A DNA stretch of 13,579 nt, from the NCBI GenBank assembly GCA_900617975.1, contig UZAE01001388.1:1-13579 (forward strand), written 5' to 3'. Source of the stretch: Rodentolepis nana. Lineage: Eukaryota > Platyhelminthes > Cestoda > Cyclophyllidea > Hymenolepididae. The position numbers and the translations under genes are program-made. Shown here piece by piece: positions 1-6,788 of the stretch (its first letter is position 1; each line of letters opens with the position of its first letter). The notes beneath the pieces were generated by a model. That model was not told where the DNA came from. It made no database searches and saw only the letters and a list, made by a program, of their open reading frames with translations.

Positions 1-190
1 TATTGGAGACTCGATCTGCTATTTTAGCAATGAGACTTTTCCACGTTAGTTATGTGTCAAAAGTCATTCCGAGATATGTGAACTCATTGGATATTTCTAT
101 GGTGGTATCCGTGTACCTTAGAAGCGGGTTTATGCTGTGACGGGCCAAAGAAAAAGTTTGGAATGCAGTTTTTGCGGTGTTGATGACCAT
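1..190 (-). pseudogene. reverse transcriptase C-terminal (thumb) fragment, broken
   Basis: The minus-strand translation gives a run resembling the region just after the palm domain of LINE reverse transcriptases. It contains KTAFQTFSLA, then INPLLRY, then EISNEFTYLGMTFDT, a stop, and LTWKSLIAKIADRVSN. The EFTYLGxTFD block followed by a K-L-x-W-K-S type block is a well-known signature of the region linking reverse transcriptase to the C-terminal domains in arthropod LINEs. The in-frame stop (TAA on the minus strand, positions 50-52) falls where relatives usually carry lysine, which fits one A-to-T change. The catalytic palm motif would lie upstream and is missing. This is a dead fragment with no function of its own; only about 63 codons are visible. 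Confidence 0.7.
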
Positions 191-205
191 TACACCTGAC
201 CTGAA
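1..205 (-). mobile_element. LINE fragment at left edge (reverse transcriptase end)
   Basis: This is a piece of a non-LTR retrotransposon read on the minus strand and cut by the window edge at its downstream side. Homology fades near position 190-205, where the sequence becomes simple AT-rich DNA, so the copy looks truncated or interrupted upstream. It shares orientation and protein style with the LINE at 12451-13579. It cannot be part of that same copy in simple order, because that copy's RNase H lies far upstream on the minus strand, whereas RNase H should follow reverse transcriptase. I infer two copies of the same or a related family. Confidence 0.7.
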
Positions 206-1820
206 ATTAATATTTTTAAAAGCAATTTAACTTATTACTCTTAACCTTTCTTCAAACGTTGATGAGGCCAACTAATAAAAAAATTTTTCGCAGCAGAATG
301 TGCGTTGTGTAAAGGATTCAGATTGAAAATCATTATTCCACAGACGAGCGACTAAGTTCACACGCTTCAGTATCATTTATATAGTAAAATAAATAAACTT
401 TAGCAAATAATTACTGTTTCGTGCAATTTCTATTTCGATCCACTTATTAATTAAATATTTTAATAAACTATCTAGCGGCCCGATATATTGATGTCACTTG
501 CTGCATAAAATAATACGATTAATGATTTTCTAATTTATGATGGGTTTTTGTCATCCCCATATTGATCGAATCGATCCACCCATTAAACAGTTTATCAAGT
601 AAGTGCGACAAACAGTCCTTGAAATGAATATGATATATGTTGTAAAAACATACATGACCAATTACCATCAATTCTATTTCAAAAGTTTCTTTTCCGAATA
701 TGAGTACAGTTGTCCAAAAATGAGCAATCCAGCTATTTAAAGTGATACCTGGATTACAATAATATGTTTACATTCTTATATTGACTATATATTTTTTTAT
801 ATTAGTTTTAGAATTAATTTGAAACATTTAAAATGCTTTAAATACATTCGTGTCGTTAATGTGGCAGCTGAATAAAATATTTCCAGTTAAATATCAGAAT
901 TAGGCTTTGAATTCTGTGAGATTTATTAGAAGACATGTTTATGTAAAATTCTGCTCAATTAATTATCTATTTGGCTTAATATTACCGATGGTGGCTGTTT
1001 GGTACTACGATGTGTTCTTATATGTCCTCAAGGTTTGAATAAACGGGGCTATTAAACAAGCAATTGGATATGAGAATGAGAATTGCCGTCATTTAAGATG
1101 TAAATTTAAAACAAATGAAGATGTGTATAAATTCTTCCCAATGATTACAAAATCTTTAAATCAAAGAGTCATTTATTAACTAAATGTACCAAGCTAGATA
1201 TGTTTCAGGGGGGGAATTAATTTTTGGGCTTTATTAACACAATATCTCTCAGATAAATTCAGAATCAATAACTTTACCAATCAGTTTAATAATGGAGAAT
1301 GATTTGATACATGCACTTTTTTCATTTGAATTTTTCATATGTCTATAATACTTTATTCGTGCGTCATGATCGATTTTAATTTGTCACATGTGATAATTTT
1401 TTCTGCGAGGAAAATAATTATAAACTTAAGGTGTTGCAAGAAATGATATATTACATGAAATTAAGCAGCCTCAAATTACTAGGCATAATGAGATGCATGG
1501 AAATGTGGCAGATTTTGAAACAGACTGGATAAAATATGGATATCATCTTATTGGCAATCTAATTATACAACAACCAATTCCTTATATTCCAATTGTACTA
1601 TCTGAATGCTTTAATCGAACTGAGATTAAGTATACACTTAGTTGATTAATGGGTCTTAATTAGTCAAATAAAATCGAACTTAAGTCTTAAGGCCCAAATA
1701 TGAATCAAATGGGCCTCATTATATAACGAACCATTTTAAATTCAACTTGGTACACTTTATTAAATGAGGCTGTTAATGTCCATCCACATACGGAGAAGTA
1801 TGGAGCATTTGGGAATTTTT
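206..1820. other. AT-rich intergenic DNA, no supported gene
   Basis: About 1.6 kb of AT-rich sequence with frequent stops in all frames. A G7 run lies at 1208-1214. One stop-free stretch on the plus strand (1430-1645, 71 codons, with the run DFETDWIKYGYHLIG) looks protein-like by eye. Open stretches of that length are expected several times by chance in 13.6 kb of this composition, and it has no early ATG, so I do not call it an exon. I see no repeat, RNA gene or transposon end here. Confidence 0.5.
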
Positions 1821-1832
1821 ATATTTCCACAA
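1821..1832. repeat. left target-site duplication candidate (ATATTTCCACAA)
   Basis: The 12-mer ATATTTCCACAA recurs exactly at 2939-2950, immediately after the (TAA)n tail of the composite element. A perfect 12-bp direct repeat just outside a retroelement tail is the hallmark of target-primed reverse transcription. It would place the left end of the element at 1833. The repeat is AT-rich, so chance is not fully excluded. Confidence 0.5.
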
Positions 1833-1922
1833 TATAATTATAATTGTAATGGTAATAGTAAAAATAAAAAAAAACAAGCCCATCCGTGTAGGGTTGAAAT
1901 TTGAGGGGAGAGCCAAGTGGGT

Positions 1923-2278
1923 GTGCGATAGACTTACCTCCACGTGGTGCACCCTGGAAATATGCCTTCACTATCAACATCTTATTTGGAAGCGGAGGGG
2001 TGTGTGCGATAGACTTACCTCCACGTGGTGCACCCTGGACAGCGTGCGATAGACTTACCTCCACGTGGTGCACCCTGGGCAACTTTCAACCCTTGCTGGT
2101 TTTCTAAACAATTATTCTTAAGAATACGATAGACTTACCTCCACGTGGTGCACCCTGGACAACGTACTTTCAAATGGCAGGCGTTATGATAGGTATCATG
2201 GGGTGTGCAATAGACTTACCTCCGTGGTGCACCCTGGGCAATGTATATTTAGACTTACCTCCACGTGGTGCACCCTGG
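1923..2278 (+). repeat. six 35-bp repeats with fixed-length spacers
   Basis: Six copies of a unit containing GACTTACCTCCACGTGGTGC and ending ACCCTGG lie at 1923-1957, 2004-2038, 2044-2078, 2124-2158, 2205-2237 and 2244-2278. Units 1-3 are identical. Unit 4 has two changes at its start. Unit 5 has lost two bases from CCACGTGG. Unit 6 differs in its first bases. Spacers are either 5-6 bp or 45-46 bp, so unit ends fall on a lattice of about 40 or 80 bp. The long spacers do not resemble each other. Each unit overlaps two 8-bp palindromes, CCACGTGG (an E-box core CACGTG) and GGTGCACC. Confidence 0.9.
2168..2192 (-). repeat. antisense copy of the element's 3' end inside the repeat array
   Basis: Read on the minus strand, this stretch of the spacer between units 4 and 5 is CTATCATAACGCCTGCCATT plus TGAAA. 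It matches the 3' end of copy 1 (2904-2928) at 24 of 25 positions, and the 3' end of copy 2 (7211-7231) perfectly over 21. It therefore forms an inverted repeat pair with the end of its own element, about 710 bp apart. Confidence 0.85.
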
Positions 2279-2305
2279 GCACCGTATACTCATACGGCAA
2301 AAAAG

Positions 2306-2343
2306 TCTATTAACCGGCAGTTGTTCTATTAACCGGCAACTGA
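2306..2343 (+). repeat. 19-bp tandem duplication
   Basis: TCTATTAACCGGCA begins at 2306 and again at 2325, giving two adjacent 19-bp units. The compact copy at about 6985 has only one related unit (TTTATTAAACAGCA), so this is an expansion specific to copy 1. Confidence 0.8.
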
Positions 2344-2389
2344 CTTCTGACTTCAAACTACCATCACCCCACTCTATGTCATATTACAC

Positions 2390-2580
2390 AGCTTCTACAG
2401 TACTCATCTCACCTTTTCTCTGTGTCATATTCGACCCCTTCACATTACTCATCTTACCTTTTCCTCTACTTCCATTTCATATTCGGCTAATTCCGCAGTA
2501 CTCACCTCACCTAATTTCTACCTTCGATTCGCCCCCTTTCACAGTACTCATCTTACCTTTTTTATAACTTTGTGTCATAT
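2390..2580 (+). repeat. degenerate pyrimidine-rich tandem array, about 47-bp period
   Basis: Four units are anchored by CAGTACTCATCTTACC-like cores beginning near 2397, 2442, 2494 and 2541, with intervals of about 45, 52 and 47. Each is followed by a TTTTCTCT-type tract and TGTCATATTCG-like sequence. The units are diverged, so this array is older or less homogenised than the next one. A single related unit sits in copy 2 near 7055-7080. Several units contain CTTACC, again the complement of a 5' splice-site core. Confidence 0.7.
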
Positions 2581-2831
2581 CTGTCTGTCTCTTTTACGTC
2601 TGTGAATCATTATTCTGTCATCTGTCTGCCTCTTTTACATCCGTGAATCGCTCTTCTGTTTCCCTGTCTGCCTCTTTTACATCTGTGAAACGCTCTTCTG
2701 TTCTGTCTGCCTCTTTTACATCTGTGAATCGCTCTTCTGATCCCAACCCTTCTGCCTCTTTTACATCTGTGAATCGCTCTTCTGTTCCTCGTCTGTCTCC
2801 TCTACATCTGTGAATCGCTCTTCTGTTCCCC
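2581..2831 (+). repeat. minisatellite, six units of about 40 bp
   Basis: Six units read CTGTCTGCCTCTTTTACATC then TGTGAATCGCTCTTCTGT with small changes. They start near 2581, 2622, 2664, 2703, 2749 and 2791, with lengths 39-46. The middle units are nearly identical, which indicates recent expansion. Copy 2 has one diverged unit (near 7094-7134: CATCTGTCTCTTTACTTC then TATGAATCACTC), so the ancestral element had a single unit. Confidence 0.9.
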
Positions 2832-2880
2832 CTCCCGAATTGTCCTCACTTTGATTTTCCTCCCTCTGCGAAGCCCAAAG

Positions 2881-2938
2881 TCAGCTAAATGGCTAGTGAT
2901 AACTATCAAAACGCCTGCCATTTGAAATAATAATAATA
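2881..2938 (+). repeat. LINE-like 3' end with (TAA)n tail
   Basis: GGCTAGTGATAACTATCAAA followed by ACGCCTGCCATTTGAAATAA and a TAA microsatellite. The LINE at 12451-12500, read on the minus strand, has GGCTAATGATAAATTTCACA then AAGCCTGCCACTTGAAATAA and a TAAA microsatellite. By eye the two agree over most of 40 positions. Such a shared 3' end plus tail is what a LINE's reverse transcriptase recognises in its non-autonomous partners. Confidence 0.75.
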
Positions 2939-2950
2939 ATATTTCCACAA
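2939..2950. repeat. right target-site duplication candidate (ATATTTCCACAA)
   Basis: Exact partner of 1821-1832, directly abutting the (TAA)n tail. Because the tail itself ends in AAT, the true boundary could shift by two or three bases. Confidence 0.5.
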
Positions 2951-3189
2951 CTTAGAGTCCCAACATCTGCAGACAAGCTAGGCAGTTGAAATAAAAAAAT
3001 GGCAGTTCATGTGATTTTTATTCTTTTAAACGAAATTATTACAAATGCATGGCACAATTGATGGAAACATATAAGGTCTGATCTTAGTTAATGAAATCTA
3101 AAAAATGCCACCAATTGTGAAAATCTTTCTCAATATTTTGAACTTTTGGAAAGATGCAAAACATTTAATATATCATGTCTGTCTTGCAA

Positions 3190-3580
3190 GTGTTGCCATT
3201 ATGTACACTCTTAACTAATTTTCCTTAACATTCCCTTAAACTTTGATCAGGCAAGCTGTTCTGAGGATTTTCCAAGTAGTAGTGTTTAAAGTTGCTATTA
3301 CACAGAGCAATAAAGAAAGAGCTTAATCCTAATTTGCGCTTGCTGACTGCATTTGATTTGATTTGCAAGTAATACTTACGAACTCATTCTTAACTTATTT
3401 CTCTCCTAATATTTCCATAAAATTTGATCATGAAAAATAAAATGAAGTTAGTTTCAGTAGCCAGTTCGTTGTGCATTGGTTCTGAACTTTAAGGTCTTTA
3501 TAACACAAATAATAGAAAAGGAGCTTGACCCAAATTTTCATTTGTGGACTAGATTGAAATCGAAAATAAAACAAATTACA
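3190..3580. repeat. diverged tandem duplication, about 185-bp period
   Basis: Two neighbouring stretches, roughly 3200-3365 and 3380-3580, share the same order of blocks. These are ACTCTTAACTAATTTTCCTT versus ATTCTTAACTTATTTCTCTC; AAACTTTGATCA versus AAAATTTGATCA; ATTACACAGAGCAATAAAGA versus ATAACACAAATAATAGAAAA; and GAGCTTAATCCTAATTTGC versus GAGCTTGACCCAAATTTTC. A weaker shared TTGCAAGT block precedes each. Identity looks like roughly two thirds, with indels. No protein is evident in either copy, so this may be an old duplicated element or a relic satellite. Confidence 0.45.
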
Positions 3581-3839
3581 TATTAGTGGGATTTTCTTCA
3601 ATGCAAAACGCATTTACCTACGGTTTAACTAAATTATCTGTAACCCTTAAAGCTCGATATGATTTACTGCTTATTATTATACAAATAATGCAATTTTGAT
3701 ACATGAAGCATTTTTATCCATCAAAGCTTGTAAACTGGTCCACCAATTTAACTGGTCTATATACTTGGCCTTTGTGTTCTCCAATCATTGGTTTTCGTTT
3801 AAGAAACATTTGGTTATGACGATGGATTTATTTAGATTA
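3581..3839. other. AT-rich spacer, nothing recognised
   Basis: AT-rich sequence between the diverged duplication and the GC-richer patch. An open stretch running through 3696-3980 on the plus strand translates to a hydrophobic, low-information sequence without family features, and it crosses into the GC-richer patch. I see no splice-consistent gene here. Confidence 0.4.
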
Positions 3840-4235
3840 GTGCCCATCAGAAGTAAATCATGCGTTGACCCTGTCGGACACGTTATCGCTCTGTGCGTCA
3901 TCGTATGCCTGCATGTCTGCTCGCCAGGATTGGGAGGTGCGGCCGTACAAATCTGTGTGCAGCGACCGTACAAACAGTAATCAATCATCAACCTCTGTTT
4001 AACCTAATCCCCCATCCAGATCATGAGTAGCTTCCCGCGTGTACACTCACTGATTAAACGTGCTCCGTGCTACACGTCTATTTCCTTTATAGTTGGGCTA
4101 TAGCTTAGCTGGCTCTGGGAGACTAGCTAGATGATGGAGAATCTGCCATAGAGATTTCTGAGTCGATCAGGCTTTACTAAGGTAGTAATCCGCTACAACC
4201 CTCAGGTGAAGCTATCAAAGATCCGATAAAAATAT
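3840..4235 (+). other. GC-richer patch, possible tRNA-headed SINE
   Basis: Base composition shifts clearly from the AT-rich surroundings. The patch contains CCGTACAAATC and CCGTACAAACAG as a short direct repeat (about 3943 and 3966). It then contains a tRNA-like segment: GGGCTATAGCTTAGCTGG at 4095-4112 resembles the first 18 or so bases of an alanine- or isoleucine-type tRNA, with an A-box-like TAGCTTAGCTGG (4101-4112) and a B-box-like GAGTCGATCAGG (4160-4171). The A-to-B distance (59 bp) is longer than in ordinary tRNA genes, and no matching 3' acceptor strand is visible. I therefore read it as a tRNA-derived repeat head, not a tRNA gene. The ends of the element are not defined. Confidence 0.3.
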
Positions 4236-4570
4236 CACTCATCAACCTAGAATTGAATACGAGCAGCGAACGACGAAACACATGGAGCATCTACTATATC
4301 GTCAATTAGAGTGAATCCTTAAATTTGAATTTCGCCTTAATTTTCTGAGGTAAAAAACAACAAAACTATAGAATTTACCTAATGATCTCTGAAATGTTTC
4401 CTTCCTCTTTTCGATTTTGCTCAACTAGTTTTATGCATGTTGAAAAAAGGCTAAATTCAATAACTCAAACAATTTGAATGGCTATTTTGCATCTCATATT
4501 TTGTGGGCTTGGATATTTTTGCGCCAAAAATAAAATATATTGATGAACTCAAGCAAATTAATTGGTAATT
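4236..4570. other. upstream flank of the secreted-protein gene
   Basis: AT-rich, with no open frame worth reporting and no repeat that I recognise. It lies immediately upstream of the TATA box and would be the promoter region of the gene at 4621-5332. Confidence 0.35.
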
Positions 4571-4576
4571 TCGATT

Positions 4577-4584
4577 TATATAAA
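4577..4584 (+). promoter_or_regulatory. TATA box (TATATAAA)
   Basis: TATATAAA lies 36-44 bases upstream of the ATG at 4621. Transcription normally starts 25-32 bases downstream of a TATA box, that is around 4605-4615. This would leave the first in-frame ATG (4597) outside the mRNA and make the ATG at 4621 the likely start. AT-rich DNA makes TATA-like strings common, so the support comes from its position in front of a signal peptide. Confidence 0.45.
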
Positions 4585-4620
4585 TGACTGTGGCAAATGT
4601 TGAATCACACATGCGCTCCA

Positions 4621-5332
4621 ATGTTTGTTAGTTCATTCATTTTCGTTCTACTGCAGTTAACTGTTTCTTCAAGAAAAGAGGGCTTAGATTTACCTCATTC
4701 AATTTGTTCGAGGATCGTGGCAACACCAATTGGAAAATCAGAACCTCTAATATTTGCCACAAATGAAAGGATTGTAAGTAGACGTTCGATGCAATAAGCT
4801 TTTTATTTGCTTTTATTTTCAGTTATTCTATGCTATTGAGAAAGGGGAGCTTGTTCAATTTGACATACTAAATGGCAGTTGTTATTCGGAAGGCAAAAAG
4901 ATTGGCGAGCCCTGCAGTTTTCATTCTGGTAGAGATTACCCTTGAGCATTTATCAATTCAACTATCCATTTGCCACCAAAGGTTTCTCGAATATAACAAT
5001 TGATGACGTTACAAGATTCGAGGAACTGCGTCGCTATGGATCCGATGCCGTTTCCGTTGCAACAATTGTCCCAAAATGTCAATTCCCATCCGTTGAACCA
5101 GGTTAGATTTGACAAAGGGCATTGCGTTAATACACAAGTGCTATTATATTTAGAATTAATTCTTAATTTTTCATTATTTCCAACATTGATTTTTCGGTTA
5201 TTTGTAGAAGTCATTATGCCCAAAGTGTCGTTTCCATTTGCACGATTTGAGGAAGGACTGAGTTCTGTTAAAATTAACTTTTCAATTAAAGGCAAAACTA
5301 GCAAATTCTTTGCGCGTCTATTTTCAATTTAA
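4621..5332 (+). CDS. small predicted secreted protein, four-exon model
   Basis: I do not recognise the family. The model joins 4621-4773, 4823-4928, 4982-5101 and 5208-5332, giving 167 residues with every junction in phase. Intron 1 is 49 bp (GTAAGT to TTTTATTTTCAG), intron 2 is 53 bp (GTAGAG to CCAAAG, a weak acceptor) and intron 3 is 106 bp (GTTAGA to TTTGTAG). The protein begins MFVSSFIFVLLQLTVSS, a typical signal peptide. The mature part has four cysteines, a possible N-glycosylation site (NIT), and ends KFFARLFSI. The start at 4621 is preferred over 4597 because of the TATA box spacing and the signal peptide. The weak point is exon 2 to 3. Without intron 2, exon 2 ends at a TGA (4944-4946), while another frame across the same bases reads LSIYQFNYPFATK straight into exon 3. 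A one-base deletion in a pseudogene is therefore a real alternative. No AATAAA signal is seen close downstream. Confidence 0.5.
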
Positions 5333-5486
5333 CAAAAACGTTTTCTTTAAAAATTTTATTTCTTTAAGATACAATTTATTTTAAATATTTACCTTTCAAT
5401 CAAATAATGCTTTTGATTAATCGAAAAAGCAAACTTGTTCTGAGGGTTATTTTACTACAAATTTAATCATGAATTGTTGGTTCAAG
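5333..5486. other. 3' flank of the gene up to the mariner insertion
   Basis: Short AT-rich stretch with no canonical AATAAA. It ends at the TA target dinucleotide of the mariner element. Confidence 0.35.
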
Positions 5487-5488
5487 TA
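5487..5488. repeat. TA target-site duplication, left
   Basis: The TA immediately before the TTGGGTTGGCAACTA terminus matches the TA at 6787-6788. Tc1/mariner elements always duplicate TA. Confidence 0.75.
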
Positions 5489-5503
5489 TTGGGTTGGCAA
5501 CTA
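5489..5503 (+). repeat. mariner left terminal inverted repeat (conserved part)
   Basis: TTGGGTTGGCAACTA, followed by CGTCATTGCCGTTTTTG, which resembles the inner part of typical mariner ends. The inner part is not preserved at the right end. Confidence 0.75.
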
Positions 5504-5669
5504 CGTCATTGCCGTTTTTGTTGACGGATTCACTCTATACTTTCTTTTGTTTTGTTAACGTGGCCAGAGCATCTAACCTATATTTTTTCTTACTGTATGG
5601 GCTTCTAGGTTAATTAGTAAATTATTTTTTTGTTTAGTTCTTTAGTTTTGTTTTTATCACAATTTAAAA

Positions 5670-6719
5670 ATGAAAGAACAGGACGTGCACTTCCGACACA
5701 TTTTATTGTATTACTTCCGAAAAGGCAAGAACGCATCGCAAGCACAAAAGAAGTTATGTGCCGTATATGGAGATGAAGCCTTAAAAGAAAGGCGGTGTCG
5801 AAATTGGTTCGAAAGATTTCGTTGCGGTGATTTTTCACTGAAAAATTCACAACGATCTGGCCGCCCAGTCGAAGTGGATGAAACCCATATCAAGGCCATT
5901 ATCGATTCAAATCGTCACAGCACAACACGAGATATTGCAGAGAAGCTCAATGTGTCGCATACATGAATTGAAGGTAAAAATTAAAAAGCCTTGGTTATGT
6001 GAAGAAACTTGATTTATGGATCCCTCACCAGTTAAAGGAAATTCATTTGACGCAACGGATTAGCATCTGTGATTCGCCGCTACTGAAACGCAATGAGAAT
6101 GAGAATGATCCATTTCTGAAGAACCTAGTTACTGGCGACGAAAAGTGGATAGTTTATAACAATATTATTCACAAGAGAGCATGGGTAAAGCAAGATCAAC
6201 CAGCCAAAACAGTATCCAAAGCAGCAGAGATTCACCAAAAAAAGATTATGCGGTGAGTCTGGTGGGATCACAAAGGAATTTTGTATTTTGAACTCATGCC
6301 GCAGAACCAAACGATAAATTCAAATGTGTATGTTGAACAACTCGAAAAACTGAAAGAAGGATGCAATTGAAGATAAGCGACTGGCATTATCAAATCGGCG
6401 GAAGAGTGTTGTTTTCCATCATGATCCCGCAAGGCCCCCCATATCTTTGGCTACTCGGCAAAAATTATTGGAACTGGGTTGGGATGTTTTGTTACACCCA
6501 CCATATAGCCCTGACCTTGCGCCTTCGGATTACCATTTGTTTCGTTCCATGCAAAACTCTTTAAATGGTAAAATTTTTAGCAACGCGGATGATGTCGGAT
6601 CACACCTAATCCAGTTTTTTAATAGCAAAGACCAGACATTATACGAACGGGGAATTTTTACTCTGCCAGAACGAAGGAAAAAGGTCATCGACAAGAACGG
6701 CCAATATCTAATTGAATAA
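5670..6719 (+). pseudogene. mariner transposase (DD34D), degenerate
   Basis: This DNA-cutting and joining enzyme would have been about 348 residues, against roughly 345 for the family. The N-terminal helix-turn-helix DNA-binding half runs from MKEQDVHFRH through YGDEALKERRCRNWFERF, RSGRP and DIAEKLNVSHT. The linker signature is WIPHQL, for the usual WVPHEL. The catalytic aspartates are in VTGDEKW (6137-6139), HHDPARPP (6423-6425; relatives have HHDNARPH) and YSPDLAPSDYHLF (6528-6530). The last two are separated by 34 residues, the defining mariner spacing. It is broken by a TGA at 5964-5966, single-base insertions near 5979 and 5989, a TGA at 6254-6256 and a one-base insertion near 6360. The stop is at 6717-6719. 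It resembles the cecropia/mellifera group by eye, but I cannot assign it. Confidence 0.93.
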
Positions 6720-6771
6720 AGTTATACTTTTAAACAAAAATTCCGAATTTGCCTTCTTATTTGAAACCTAA

Positions 6772-6786
6772 TAGTTTCCAACCTAA
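6772..6786 (-). repeat. mariner right terminal inverted repeat (conserved part)
   Basis: Read on the minus strand: TTAGGTTGGAAACTA, matching the left end at 13 of 15 positions. A second AACCTAATAG occurs 15 bp inside (6765-6774), a small direct repeat that could blur the boundary. The outer copy fits the left end better. Confidence 0.7.
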
Positions 6787-6788
6787 TA
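6787..6788. repeat. TA target-site duplication, right
   Basis: TA directly follows the inverted repeat. It also lies within a perfect 8-bp-arm palindrome (AACCTAAT, AG, ATTAGGTT; 6780-6797), formed partly by the transposon end and partly by host sequence. Confidence 0.7.

Larger units (their letters stand above)
1833..2938 (+). mobile_element. composite non-autonomous retroelement, expanded copy (copy 1)
   Basis: About 1.1 kb, unrelated to the surrounding AT-rich DNA and with no plausible protein. In order it has: an AT-rich leader with TAA-like triplets (1833-1876), a short unique block, six 35-bp repeats (1923-2278), a block GTATACTCATACGGCAAAAA, a 19-bp direct duplication (2306-2343), a block GACTTCTGACTTCAAACTA, a pyrimidine-rich array of about 47 bp period (2390-2580), a second array of about 40 bp period (2581-2831), and a 3' end of CTATCAAAACGCCTGCCATT plus TGAAA and (TAA)n. 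The same blocks in the same order make up the compact copy at 6923-7246. The last 40 or so bases resemble the end of the LINE at 12451-12500. I infer a retroposed element mobilised by that LINE. A DNA element using the inverted motif at 2168-2192 is the alternative. Confidence 0.6.
5489..6786 (+). mobile_element. mariner element, full length, inactivated
   Basis: A 1298-bp element, the normal size for mariner (about 1.3 kb). Its left end is TTGGGTTGGCAACTA. The right end, read inward on the minus strand, is TTAGGTTGGAAACTA, so 13 of the first 15 bases agree, after which the ends diverge. TA flanks both sides. It contains one transposase reading frame with 181 bp of 5' leader and 67 bp of 3' trailer. 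It sits between the secreted-protein gene and the compact retroelement copy. Several stops and frameshifts show it can no longer move itself. Confidence 0.9.

Noticed and set aside
1819..2107. Overlapping open frames encoding repeated IDLPPRGAPW-type or GAPRGGKSIAH-type peptides
   Set aside because: They are translations of the 35-bp DNA repeats. Unit 5 has a 2-bp deletion and spacer lengths shift the frame, so no protein-level constraint is visible.
1923..2278. CRISPR array (35-bp direct repeats, three unique spacers of 45-46 bp)
   Set aside because: Two of the five spacers are only 5-6 bp, one long spacer matches the element's own 3' end, there are no cas genes, and the setting is intron-bearing animal DNA with mariner and LINE copies. 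A diverged single unit also occurs in the related element at 6928-6962.
1923..2278. Tandem spliced-leader RNA genes on the minus strand (GTGGAG followed by GTAAGT in each unit)
   Set aside because: Unit spacing of about 40 or 80 bp is too short for a spliced-leader RNA of about 100 nt, and no Sm-binding site follows the donor at a constant distance. Only the donor-like core is kept as an observation.
2265..2567. 100-codon open frame on the plus strand
   Set aside because: It is a translation of the pyrimidine-rich array, rich in S, P, L and F, inside a repeat element. The compact copy does not preserve the frame.
4093..4171. Functional tRNA gene
   Set aside because: No acceptor stem closes, the A-to-B box distance is too long, and no clear anticodon arm is visible. 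It is kept only as a tRNA-like repeat head.
4936..5304. 122-residue open frame on the minus strand
   Set aside because: It is antisense to exons 3 and 4 of the plus-strand gene model, spans intron 3, and has no recognisable features. Long antisense frames are common opposite coding exons.
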